Positions 1 to 11,089 of a stretch of 64,000 bases of DNA are shown piece by piece. Origin of the DNA: Limnomonas spitsbergensis (Eukaryota > Chlorophyta > Chlorophyceae > Chlamydomonadales); the NCBI GenBank assembly GCA_037349105.1, contig JAYJMM010000095.1, positions 868,001 through 932,000 of the forward strand, in the 5' to 3' direction. Both the position numbers and the translations under genes were made by a program. Numbering within the stretch: the first letter of the stretch is position 1; the number at the start of each line of letters is the position of its first letter. Under the pieces are notes generated by a model. It was not told the DNA's origin and did not search any database. It was given only the letters and a program-made list of their open reading frames with translations.

Positions 1-93
1 GATCATTGTCGTTAGTGCCACATTCGGCGGAGGAACAGCTTACTGTTGAGTACCAACTCCTATGCTCATCTTATTCGTTTTGCTCCTGCCCAG

Positions 94-1262
94 GTACAAC
101 ATCTATCTGGACGTGCATGGCAAAAGGCGTGCCATGCAGTCTGTTTCCCAAGGCATGGTAGCTGCAACGGCGCCCAGCTTGGTCACTATGGAGCACAGGC
201 GCAACCTTCAGGACAGGAACGCAGTAGTTGCAAATACAGAGGGCCTCGACTCTTTTAGGTGCGGCCGTCACTGGGCTTGGTATATTTTGGCTCAGGCTTA
301 GGTCTGACTTGCAGCGGAAGTGTGGATTGAGAGAGATGGTACGTGCTTGAACACTTGGCCAGAGGTCACACTTCCATATCCGTCATGCAGTGTTGGTTCT
401 TTTCTACTAAAGATCTGCCCAGATTTGGGCCTTCCCGGCTGAGGGTGTTGGTGGCTGCAGGTTTATCCCCTAGGCATGGTTCGAGTCCCTGCGTTAAGTT
501 CTTGTTCAGGTGTCTTGCAGTGTGATATGTTGCTTGCATCAGACCACCCTTTTGGGGCTGCCGGGCGGCCACCACTGGACCAATAGGAATGAAATCAAGA
601 ACAATTTATGGCCTGCAGCTTAAGAAACAGCGCGTGATGCACCTGGGCTCAAACCTTAAACACGTAGCGCCTGTGGTGCAACAAAGGCAGTTAATCAGCA
701 GCACATTTCTCAGGCCTGTGGATGCTGTGTTCTGGTATGTGTTGAGCTGCCTTTTGCGCTGGTGTGCACAAAGGGATGACTGCCTGGACCACATGACTGT
801 ACACTAGTGGGACGACCCTGCTCCGACTTTCCATGGCCAATGCTCTGGTTATTTTGTCAGCAATTAAAGCAAGCACCTTCTGACGTCCTTTGCCCGGGAA
901 CATCTGTACTAATCTGGCCTGAACCAAAGTGAACTTAGCTGTTATACTGACGTTCTTGCCCCGCGGTTGCTGCTGTGCCCTGAGCTCTGGGATATCGGTC
1001 TCTACCAGGCGAAACAGCGCATCTCTGCCTTCGCGCATGAATCATGGCCAGGGATCCATGCGTGTCATCCCGCTGAGTATGCATGCCATTCCTGCTGCTT
1101 GCCTTCAGGCGAGGGGCTCAGCGCAGTGCCTGCGCCGCGGCTGCTGCAAAGGATTGGATGCCGTCATGGAGCACGTCTTCGGTAGATGCAACAGCGCTTC
1201 TTCAGTACACGAAGGGAAAGACGGTGCAGCAGGTCATCAAGGAGACTGCGTCTCAGCTGTGA
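94..1262 (+). CDS. GH5 mannanase paralogue, last two exons only (3' end of gene)
   Basis: Two exons, 94-258 and 1109-1262, encode the C-terminal part of a protein nearly identical in layout to the complete mannanase gene at 3099-9121. The first exon is 165 nt, exactly the length of exon 14 of that gene, and reads GYNIYLDVHGKRRAMQ.. to ..VANTEGLDSFR. The second continues RGAQRSAC..KDWMPSW and ends ..KETASQL at a TGA (1260-1262). The complete copy has GGG at this codon and goes on for eight more residues, so this copy is shorter at the C terminus. Both splice sites match those of the other copy (acceptor after CCTTCAG, donor GTGCGG). The catalytic GH5 domain lies upstream of the window. What is visible is only the helical C-terminal extension, so activity cannot be judged. 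Confidence 0.85.
565..581 (-). repeat. possible SINE tail fragment
   Basis: On the minus strand this 17-base stretch reads GGTCCAGTGGTGGCCGC, matching the tail of the two SINE copies at 6886-6990 and 18051-18152 with one mismatch. The tRNA-like head is not recognisable beside it. It lies in the last intron of the partial mannanase gene. Short enough that chance is possible. Confidence 0.3.
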
Positions 1263-1306
1263 TCATTGGTTGAGGCGTCTGGCTAAGCCTGGGCCTCCAG
1301 CCTGGT

Positions 1307-1724
1307 GGCTGTTGTCTGCCCTCAGGGTCCCCTTGAGGCCTGTTGGCTGTTGTCTGCCCTCTGGGTCCCCTCGAGGCCTGTTGGCTGTTGTCTGCCCTTT
1401 GGGTCCCCTCGAGGCCTGATGGCTGTTGTCTGCCCTCTGGGTCCTTTCGAGGCCGGTTGGCTGTTGTCTGCCCTTTGGGTCCCCTCGAGGCCTGATGGCT
1501 GTTGTCTGTCCTCAGGGTCCCCTCGAGGCCTGTTGGCTGTTGTCTACCCTTTAGGTCCCCTCGAGGCCTGGTGGCTGTTGTCTGTCCTCAGGGTCCCCTT
1601 GAGGCCTGATGGCTGTTGTCTGCCCTCAGGGTCCCCTTAAGGCCTGGTGGCTGTTGTCTGTCCTCAGGGTCCCCTCGGGGCCTGTTGGCTGTTGTCTGCC
1701 CTCTGGGTCCCCTCGAGGCCTGTT
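1307..1724 (+). repeat. minisatellite, 38-bp unit x 11
   Basis: Units begin GGCTGTTGTCTG at 1307, 1345, 1383, 1421, 1459, 1497, 1535, 1573, 1611, 1649 and 1687, an exact 38-bp period with only substitutions between units. The array starts about 45 bases after the stop codon of the partial mannanase gene, so it probably lies in its 3' UTR or just past it. The complete paralogue has one unit-like stretch at the same place (about 9140-9180). The long open frames across it follow from a 38-bp period without stops and are not genes. Confidence 0.95.
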
Positions 1725-1970
1725 GGGAGACGCCGGTATTGCGACACAGAATGAATGAAATGCTGCTTGGGTCAGCAACTGACATTATGAAGCGTTATTG
1801 GGCCTGTAGCCAATAGCTATGTACTGCGCTGGGCCATCTCGCCGTTGTTGTCTCAGCTATAGCCCCGATAACTGCCTGATGCACCAGCAGCATGGTTTAC
1901 CTCAGCCCTGAAAGAAGCCCACGCAACCGAGTCTTTTTGAGCAGGTCCGAGAGGTGTAACGTCATTGACT

Positions 1971-2320
1971 TCAGCCCTGATAGCTGCCCTGGTGCAGCAG
2001 CAGCAGCAGCATGGTCTACCTCAGCCCTGATAGCTGCCCTGGTGCAGTAGCAGCAGCAGCATGGTCTACCTCAGCCCTGATAGCTGCCCTGGTGCAGCAG
2101 CAGCAGCATCATGGTCTACCTCAGCCCTGATAGCTGCCCTGGTGCAGTAGCAGCAGCATCATGGTCTACCTCAGCCCTGATAGCTGCCCTGGTGCAGCAG
2201 CAGCAGCATCATGGTCTACCTCAGCCCTGATAGCTGCCCTGGTGCAGTAGCAGCAGCATCATGGTCTACCTCAGCCCTGATAGCTGCCCTGGTGCAGTAG
2301 CAGCAGCATCATGGTCTACC
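1971..2320 (+). repeat. minisatellite, 50-bp unit x 7
   Basis: Seven 50-bp units start with TCAGCCCTGA at 1971, 2021, 2071, 2121, 2171, 2221 and 2271. Each ends in a CAG-rich stretch followed by ATGGTCTACC. Units differ mainly at CAGCAG versus CAGTAG and at the last CAGC versus CATC. A degenerate half unit precedes them at about 1890-1910. The array sits between the two mannanase genes. Confidence 0.95.
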
Positions 2321-3065
2321 ATGTGGGCTGTGGGGTAAGAACCAGTGATGAAGAGCTGGTGGCCAGAGGTGGCTCAAGGATTGTCACCCAAGTTGCTGAC
2401 TAAACTAGGACACCATTGCATGTCGGTCAATGATGTTACAGCTCTGGGCACCGCACAAAAAAGCTTTGAGACCACATGGCCGCCCAACTCTTTTGTTAAA
2501 AGACAGACAAAAGGCTGGGAATAAGGACAGTCGTAGGACTCTTCAGCCTTATATATGTCTATGCCCCACCGATATCTAATACATCCTGCTAGGGCATGCT
2601 AGTGGGATGATCTCACTAATGCGTGCCCCGGTGAGCCATATCAGTGACCACCAGATCATCTATGCTAAGGTTTCTGATAGCCACTTACTCTAAGCAGGAG
2701 CTGCATTCCTGCATCTGTTTTTGAGATGTTTCTTTACAGTCATTTTGTGACACCACTCGACTTTGTATGAATGTAAATGTAAAAGCACAGGGCACTGTCA
2801 ATCAGGCAGCTGACAGGTACTACGTTGCTTCTGGCTCCTAGTACGTAGTCCTGTATGTTCACATATCAACCTTGGATTCTTGGCCTTGGACAAAAATCGC
2901 CTGTGGCGGCGGCCATCCTCGCTGGCGATTGTAGTAGATTTCGATGGTTTGGCGTTGCCCCAGCGAGGCATCGAAGCGTGCTTAAGCAACTCCGCGGATG
3001 CTGCGATATGTTTATATGTTCGACTGCGTCATTTGCGCGACCCCGTTTACTCCGAGTCAGGGACA
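2321..3065. other. intergenic spacer upstream of the complete mannanase gene
   Basis: No coding exon, RNA gene or repeat recognised. It must hold the promoter and 5' UTR of the mannanase gene, but no convincing TATA box or other core element could be assigned. An open frame from 2880 runs in frame into the mannanase start; it lacks signal-peptide character and is taken as leader. Confidence 0.5.
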
Positions 3066-3098
3066 ATGTCGACTGTCTTCCCAAGTGACGAGAGCACC

Positions 3099-6000
3099 AT
3101 GCAGTCGTCAAGATCCAAACGGTCGTTTCAGCTAGCGCATATCTTGCTCGTTGTGAGCTCGATACAGGGGATAAGCGGCACTTGCGGAGGCCCTGGTAAG
3201 TTAAGCTGTTTAGGTTGCCCGTGTGGTAAAGGACACCTTCCTGACCTTTCTTGCGTGATGACCTGCGGGAGTGGCTGCGTGTAAATGGCGCACGCGAGCA
3301 AGCAATGCCCAAATCTAAGCTATAAGATGTCAGATCGTGAAAACATGATGACAATGAGACACCTTAAATTCGTAATCAGCCTGAATTTAAGCCTGGTCTG
3401 AAGCCACCCACTTCTTACACATTTAAATTTGGCCGCCATGTACTATATTGTGTCACAATTTGCAGGCTTTGTATGCAGCAGTGGTTCTCAGCTTACCTTG
3501 GATGGTTCACCCTTTTATTTTATTGGTAAGTGGCCTTCAGACTTTAGATCATCATGCCCTTGCTAATGATCAGGAACAGCAAGATCTGAATACTGGTTGG
3601 GCATATGGGTGCCGAATTATCTGGTTTCCCTGTGCATTTCAGGTGCTAATGCTTACTGGGTTCAAGACCACGACATCAGCCAAGTGGACTCACTGTTTGA
3701 ACACTGCAATGTGAGGCTGATGGAGCCTCTGATTTGACTGACTTGTCTGATTTGACTGATTTGACTGGTGTCGCAACAGCCTTGACTGATGTGATAACTG
3801 AATATGCAGGATAGTGTTTTTGATAGGGCTGAACTAAACAAATACTACTTAATTGTGTAAACCAGCTCACCCGCCACCTACACAGACATCCTCTACTGAC
3901 TTGCAGAATTTTCTCCTCCGTTTCCCTTTTTCATTTCCATGCCCTCCTTGACGCAGGAATACGGCTTGAAGGTTGTGAGATTCTGGGCGTTCAACTCAAA
4001 GCTACCTGAGGTACGTCACTAGAAAAATTCACCACCTGTAGTTGCTAGGTCCTGCAAACCTCAGATTCCAGTAAAGATGTTATACATTATAACTGTGTGA
4101 TCGAGCAGTATCCCATGAAACGAAGCCAGAAGCGTTATGCCTATATCTCATAAATTCTGATTGAATAGTCCTACCCTAAATTTTGTGCCCTGCTTGACGC
4201 TGGCATACAGTCACGAGGGGTATACGACGAGACCCAGTTTCAGCACCTGGACTACATAATTGACTCGGCAGGCCGATACGGAATCAAGCTGGTCATGGCC
4301 TTGGGTACGTGTCCACCGATCTAAGGGCAGTGCTAAATCTGGCATTTGGTAGAATGGACAAAAAGTCAGTTGAAAAGAATCGTTCAGTTCAATACAAATT
4401 GGCAGCAACCAGGGGTGTGTACCATTGCCTTTGGCAATTAAGTGTTTAAAACTGATTGCAACCATGGATCCGAGGTTCCTTTTCTTCCCTTACTCCCCCA
4501 GGTAATTTTTGGGGTGCATACCGTTCGCCCGAGGAGTTCATGCAAATGGCAGGAGTAGATCCAGGTGAGAGAGTGTTTACGCCCTGGAGGTACACTTTAA
4601 ACCAGGTTTTAAACAAGGTGTGAAGATAATGCTGCTTGTGCTCCAAACTGATACTTACCATAATTGGTATGACCGTCCTGTGGATTCTTGGCCTTAGGAA
4701 CTAGATCTGTGGGTCATCCTAAGCCTCTGAATCCTGGATCTTACATTCAATGTGAACCCAAATTCAAATTCGGGCCCAGAGGCGTGGATGCTTGAACTCT
4801 GAATTCCTGGACAGGCACAGTGTCCTTGGAATACTGAAGACAATGTACATCTGGATGCTTCGGCTTTGGATGTGTCTTACAGCTTTGGACGGTGGCTGGA
4901 TGTCCTCTTCTATGTGCATGATAGCAGTTTCCAACTTTGTCAGACCTTGGATGATACTGACCATTGCCTGTGTATATGAATCTCCTCCTCATGCAGCGGG
5001 GAAAGACATTCTGGATTTTTACTGCAGCCCCGAAGTTGCCCAGTTTTACCGTGAGCACATGGAGGTACGGCATGCTGATCGATTGACATTTGAAAGAAAC
5101 GAGCACTTCAAATATGTGCCGCATCCCCTTGAGTGTCATTTGTTTTGACATAAATCTGTCAGTATGCCTGAAATTGTCCCTCTACGAAATTCCATGTGAG
5201 CCACAGCCCCAAAGGGATGCCCTTTAATGTGCAGGCAATGGTGACGCGCACCAACACCATCAACAACCTACAGTACAACAACGACCCAGCCGTTTTCATG
5301 TGGGACATCTTCAATGAGCCCAGGTCGGTGCAGCGGCCTTGACGACCTGGTTTGAGCACCAGAACATGGAGAGCGTGGTTCAGAGTTGGTGAACTAGCAG
5401 AAGGTTAGAAGGCACCGTGCTGGGTTCATGCGCCGCGGTGTTAGTTGTGATGATAAATCCCTGGTATACAAAGCGTTTCCCTGCTGCTGCTTGTCCTCCC
5501 CATGCGTAAAAATATGAGCTCACCCGTCCCAACAATTCAAATCCCAGGTGCCCTGGTTGCATGGACAGCGGTGATCGGTCATCGGCTCACGACTGGTTGA
5601 ATGAAATGGCTGACTACCTCAGGGGCGTGGTGCCTAAGCAGCTTATTGCATCGGGCACAGAAGGTTTTCTCATCGAAGACGATGTGCAGTACAATCCAGG
5701 TCGGGTGATGTTTCCATGGGTCTATCCAAGCATCTCTATTTAAGGGTTTTTTGAAATACGGGCTCGGTTATCCAAGCTCTTGCACAGTTGTGCATGCAGG
5801 TGCCAAGTTCGTCCCATGACTTGCAGTCACGCAATTGAAGCAGCACAAATCGTGTTTTACCTTTTCTTCAATATTCAATCTGGTATATGCAATCATGATT
5901 GATTCCAATCTATAAGCTAAAATTCAGTAGGAACGGCTGTGTATTTTCGGAAATACCAAGCGGTGCTGTGCTGCTTGTGTTTGCAGGTGCTGGTTCTAAG

Positions 6001-9000
6001 TGTGAGGGTGAGGACTGGTAAGTGCCTAACATTGCTAGGACATATGAACTATCACCTGAAGAGCATGCATGCACTATGGCTGTTGTGGCACTTCCACTTG
6101 TTTTGAGCTGGACGTTGTGGGTGCGGATCGCTCATGCAGGGCAGCACATATACACATAGACATGCATATGATGAGTGGGATCATAAGGGCAGCCAGGGTG
6201 CGCAAGATATTTTCCGCTCAGGACCATTGTCTAGTATTTTTCAAATGAATGCTGATGCAGGTACGGTGTCAGTCAAATGGCAAATATCGATGTGGCCACA
6301 GCCCACATTTATGATCGCCAGGTGCGTTGACAGCGCCCTATTCTACACTGCTGCAGCCCCTGATTCTCCCCACAAAAAGGTCCGGTATTCATTTTTACCT
6401 AGTATCTTGCCTCTGGGATGTACAAAGCTCCCTCTTACAGGGCTGGGGTCCTACCTCTTGGACCAGGAGAAACCTTTATCACAGACAAAAGATAGATAAG
6501 CAACCCTGGCTTGCATATGGAGTTCCTCTGTCCGCTCATTTTGTAGGCTGCATGGGTCTCATTTCTGTTGACGTTTCCCGTATGGACCACAGGCAAATTG
6601 ATCAAGGGAGAGAGTACAGCAGACACTCAGTGGCACTTTTTATTCCTGAGTTTCTGACTTCTCTCACCTCTTCTGCCACTCAGATGGAGTCAGTCCCTCC
6701 CACCTGGGTAAAATGCGATTGGACGTGTTACTTCAGCTTCTTCCCGCAGTACTTGGACAAGCACATTGCCGCTGCAACATCCATCAACAAACCCTTGGTC
6801 ATTGAGGAGTTCAACGTCATCCTGCCGTAAGTGGTTCGTTTAAGTTAGGGTGTTTCGGCTGCAATTCAGCTTCATTACCACCTTTGGCCCGGGGGACCAG
6901 GTGCAGCATGCCCTGCTGCCTGGAACCCCGGCTGTAGGCTGGGCAAGGTTCGGTCCCCATCAGGCCAGTGGTGGCTGCTTAGCGATTTACATTAGGCAGT
7001 CTGCTGCAAATTTAAACAAGCCTCGCTGAGTGATGTGGCCTTGCCTCTGCCCTCTGGTAGATCTTTGCCTTTAAGCCAGGAATTTCATTTTCATGTTTAT
7101 ATCATTATATATTTACCGTACCGTAGTCACGGACGTATTTCGTTGTTTTGATTGTTCTTCAGGGAGCAACGAAATCGACTGTGGAAATGTTTTTGACTGG
7201 AATTTTTCACGTTAAGGGGCAACGAATCAAAAGTATCACAAAAACAGCGACTTGTTAAGCAACAACGAAATTTGAAAACAACGAAACACGTCCGTGACTA
7301 CGGTATATGAAATGCATTTATTTCCATGTGCTGACCTGCTTATCTCTTTATCTCTTACACATTGCAGAACATACACCTCCGAGCAGCGCACCGCATTCTT
7401 CAAGTTTGCATACTCGCACCTGCTGGCTTCGCAAAAAAGCGGCGGCCCTCTGATGGGCATGATGTTCTGGAATGCCGCAACTGGATCAGTGTCAGATGAT
7501 GGGTGGGTGCGAGGGATCTGTCGGGCTGCTTGCCTTGTGGTGGCTCACACAGGAGCTGGAGACCTTGTTAGGTCAGTGCCCAGCGATATGACTCCTCAAA
7601 TCAGTAATGATCATTGCTGCAGTGCCTCACTTACCCCTTCAAAAATATCGGTAGACACTTGAAAGAAAACAACTTAATGATCAATGTCAATGTACCTGCT
7701 TATGCTAGATATCACTCTCCCAATAATGCTAAGATCAGGGTATCCACCGGGGGATCTGTCGAGCGTTAACTCATCAGATGGCTTCTGTCGTGCCTACCGT
7801 TTATTTTGCTGCTGCCCAGTTACAACATCTATTTGGACCTGCAAGCTAAGAGGCGCTCCGTGCAGTCTCGTGACCAAAACCTGGCCGTCGCAATGGGTGC
7901 CAGCATGGTCGGCATGGGACACAGGCGCAAGCTTCAAGACAGGGACGCAATCGTTGCAAACACAGAGGGCCTGGACTCATTCAGGTGCGTCATTACCGAG
8001 GTGGATACCTTGGGCTCAGTGTTAGGTATGCCTTGCAGCGGAAGTGTTGAACCAAGGGTTGTAAGGAATGGTGCGTGCTTGGACACTTGGCCAGGGGTCA
8101 AACCTTAATTTGCGAATTTACTGTGTGTGTTTTTCTGGAAGGTTTGCCCAGTTTAGGACTTCGCAGCTCGGCATGGTGGTGGCTGCAGGCAAGTCCCTAG
8201 GCGTGGTTTGAGACCCTGTGTGTGAACTCCTGGTTGGGACCCTGCAGTGTTCTTTAACATTTTTTTTCTGCTTAAAGAGCAGGCGACCTTTGGGGGGACC
8301 TGCCTACTAGGCCAAGTAGATGAACATGGCAAGCCCATGGCCGGCAGCCCAAGCAGCAGGACATGTCTACATGACCTAGCTGAACTGCAGCTGAAGTGTG
8401 CTAAAAGAACACTGGAATCCAGCCCCAAGCCCTTAGCGCCAGCAGAGCACGTAGGGCCGTTACTCAGCAGCACTTAACTGGAAAGCTGTGCCATCGTGAT
8501 GCTGTGTAATGGCGAGCAAAGTGTGGTACGCCCCCCTTTTGCTAGGCCCACCCTTTTGCGCTACTGTGCACTGTGAAGTGATATCCGTCCGGACCACATG
8601 ATTGTGCGGAATGTGCGCTAGTGGGAGGGCCTTGCTGTTAATTGCCAGGACTCTTATTTGGCCAATGTTTTCTTGGTACTGCACTTATGCGCCTTTCATG
8701 TGCCTTGAGCATTGAAGATCTGTCCTTATCTGACTGTCTGTTCTACTGATGGTCTTCGCACTGGCTCTGTCATTGCTCCCATCCTCCCTGTATTGGGATC
8801 TTCTACTCTTTTATGTCCATCTGACAAAAGGGGCTCGGTCAGATCCCTCCTCCGCATGCTTATATAACCATGACTCGTGCTCTCATGCGTATCATCGCGC
8901 TAAGCATGCACTCCCTTCCTGATGTCCTGCTGCTTGCCTTCAGGCGAGGGGCTCAGCGCTCTGCATGCTCCGAGGCTGCTGCCAAGGATTGGATGCCGGC

Positions 9001-9121
9001 ATGGAACATGTCCTCGGTGGATGCGTCTTCCATCCTTCAGGACACGAGTGGAAAGACAGTGCAGCAGGTTATCAAGGAGACGGCAGTTCAGCTGGGGTCC
9101 TTAGTTCAGGCATCAGGCTAG
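3099..9121 (+). CDS. secreted GH5 endo-beta-1,4-mannanase
   Basis: Fifteen exons: 3099-3195, 3466-3525, 3643-3710, 3957-4010, 4211-4304, 4502-4564, 4997-5064, 5235-5323, 5548-5699, 5987-6017, 6261-6321, 6684-6826, 7368-7502, 7820-7984, 8944-9121. They join without frame conflict into 485 residues. Residues 1-27 are a basic then hydrophobic signal peptide, so the enzyme is probably secreted to cleave internal mannan linkages. Family 5 landmarks follow: GFVCSSGSQLTLDGSPFYF and GANAYW (34-58), VRFWAF (82-87, Arg83), FNEP with probable acid/base Glu196, HIY at 274-276, VIEEF with probable nucleophile Glu321, and MFWNA with Trp361. After about residue 385 there is a polar ~100-residue C-terminal extension outside the catalytic fold. 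An in-frame ATG at 3066 would add 11 residues; 3099 gives the more typical signal peptide. The family is certain; mannan rather than another beta-glycan is inferred from motif similarity to plant and fungal mannanases. Confidence 0.93.
6886..6990 (+). mobile_element. tRNA-derived SINE copy in mannanase intron 12
   Basis: A ~105-bp segment with a tRNA-like head: an A-box-like CCAGGTGCAGCATGCCCTGC, a B-box-like AAGGTTCGGTCCCC, then the tail GGCCAGTGGTGGCTGCTTAG. It aligns along its whole length with the minus-strand copy at 18051-18152. It is in sense orientation relative to the host gene. Its folding is too degenerate for a functional tRNA gene. Confidence 0.6.
7121..7303. mobile_element. 183-bp MITE with 29-bp terminal inverted repeats, TA target duplication
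   Basis: The element starts CCGTAGTCACGGACGT and ends with its reverse complement. The terminal repeats match at 28 of 29 positions and are flanked on both sides by TA (7119-7120 and 7304-7305). The interior repeats AACGAA-type words several times and has no coding capacity. TA duplications with inverted termini are typical of elements mobilised by Tc1/mariner-like transposases; the superfamily is inferred. It lies in intron 12 of the mannanase gene, about 130 bases downstream of the SINE. Confidence 0.85.
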
Positions 9122-11089
9122 CCTGGGTCGCCCACCTGCAAGTGCTGTTTGACTTTGATGGCCCCTTGTGGCCTGTTGGCAGACCCTGGCAGCGCGACGC
9201 GGAAATGATATTGAATGCTGCTAAGATAGGCAGTTAACCTCATGAAGCCTGTTCTGGGTTGTAGCCAATAGCTAGTAATCAAGTTTAGCTGCGCTCGTGT
9301 TTTACTGTAGTTGTGTCCATGGCAGATACTGTCCTTATCCTGGATACTGTATATATTACATACTATTGGCTCATAGCTCAAAACTCTAGTTGCGAACGAT
9401 TGGTCTATGAATGGGCCTCAATACCTGAGTGTCAAACTTGATGAGGTCATTTTGGATTCTTAGAGGGCTGAGTTTGAATTGTGAATGTGTTTAGGGAATG
9501 TCACAAACAATTATCTACTCAGACATCTGACTCTTCGGACCTGAACTTGCATTCCTATCCGTTCATCTGATGTCAGGATGTATGATGTGCATGTATGTCC
9601 AGAGGTAGTTCAAGGCAGGGATAACCGCCCTTAAGAGTTAAATGTTTATAAAGGTGCATACCCGCTTGGCCCTGCTGAATGCTCGACCGCGTGGAGATGG
9701 TAGGGAATGATAAACCTCAATTTTAGCTACGATGCACAGCCTGGACCATGCTACAGCCATGCCACCCTCCCATGTGGGGGGCAGGAACATGGAACCTGGC
9801 AATCTACACAGGGGGATTAAGATGATCGTTAGGCGGGCTCGATCCTTTAACCTTAAGTCAAATGTAGGCAGATGTGAGACTGATCTGTCTGCAGTCAAAT
9901 GATGCGTCCTTCCAGGCAGTACGGGAAGGACCGATCTGACAAAAACAGGTGGCAGCAGCTGGGGTGCGCAGATTTTAGGTCAAAGTCATCAGTGTTGGCC
10001 GAGGTGGTCCCCGTATGCTCTTCCACAGTTGTCACCCCTGCACTTCACCCGGGCTTGACGCAGTCAGTATAAGCATTGAGTGCCCCAACTAGGCCTTATG
10101 TTGCTCTTCCTCCAACGTCCAGCTTGCTTTTTACTTGCAATTGTCAAAAGCCTTCGCCACCCCTACGGGACAACTGTGGAAACTCGGGGAATGTTCGGCG
10201 TGCAAAACCCTTGTACTGCTGACTCGCAAAACCTCGGCGGCCGCGGGGCTAAATAGTGCCGATTTATGACGATTATCATTCGCATCCGAACTTAGCTCCT
10301 GCTGTCTACTATCCCAACCTCCCATCCCCAGTGACGATGGAGCTGCGACGCCTGAAGCCATTCGTCTCAGGTGGGGAACGCCATTCGAGCGAATCAGTGA
10401 CTGTCCCCTTGCACATCCCCTTGCATTCTTCCGATCGCGTCATGCGCCTTCAAAGCCATAGTGATGACAACCACGCTATTAACCCAGCTCACTCTGACAA
10501 TTCATGTTGATACTCTACCAAGTTGTCTGAATGGCTCTCGACCCGCGATGCACACATCATATTTACGTGACACTCGAGGCAATGAGGAGAAGTTTCCCCG
10601 TATGATCGAATATGATTCGAAAAAGTTAAGGGTCCTTCAACAGGGAACCCTCAAGCCAGTATATCTGAGCCTTCGATCGACATACTATCTGAAGCACACT
10701 ACACCTGTTCGTCATCCATCAACTGCCCTGTTGAGCCGCCCTGCATTTCCTCATAGCAATTTTGTCTCGTACCTTATGCTGTACAAGTGCACAGCATTGG
10801 CACACTGGCATGCTGATTGGGAAAAGTGATGATTCCAACCTTTATCTTGGTCCGTGTTTCTGAATCTACTGAAGTGAACGGGATATCTGATTTCCCTCAG
10901 CTGCCATTGCACATTACGTACACATGAACTGCCCATCTTCAATTTCTGCCCTCTGACAGCCTACCCTCTTTCGCAGGTTTGTTGACAATCATCCTGCACA
11001 TTGCTGGATGATTCAGCGAAGGTCTGGTTTGTCCTTAGGAGATGTGAAAAGTGTTACCCAACCATGACCAGAAGCTGCCCCTCACTTGA
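9122..11089. other. gene-poor spacer downstream of the mannanase
   Basis: Contains the mannanase 3' flank, including a single unit-like relative of the 38-bp minisatellite near 9140-9180. The first ~140 bases align with the 3' flank of the partial paralogue, ending in the shared GTAGCCAATAGCTA. No further exon with recognisable homology was found. The short open frames around 10256-10830 show no family motif. Confidence 0.5.

Noticed and set aside
400..500. tRNA gene suggested by GGTTCGAGTCC near 477
   Set aside because: A B-box match alone; no acceptor stem, anticodon arm or D arm can be formed. The matching place in the paralogue (about 8200) has a decayed version.
1305..1640. 111-codon open frame across the minisatellite
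   Set aside because: The period of 38 is not a multiple of three and lacks stops in any frame; the peptide is a frame-cycling repeat.
2880..3098. Longer mannanase N terminus from the ATG at 2880
   Set aside because: It would place about 70 polar residues before a clear signal peptide, which is implausible for a secreted enzyme.
6140..6260. Alternative mannanase exon after the CATGCAG acceptor near 6139
   Set aside because: Its reading gives no GH5 similarity and soon stops. The acceptor at 6260 joins directly to YGVSQMANIDVATAHIY, the conserved HxY region.
10256..10510. Possible first exon (ATG near 10338 followed by a CAG/GTGGGG donor)
   Set aside because: No downstream exon with homology could be linked to it, so there is no support for a gene.
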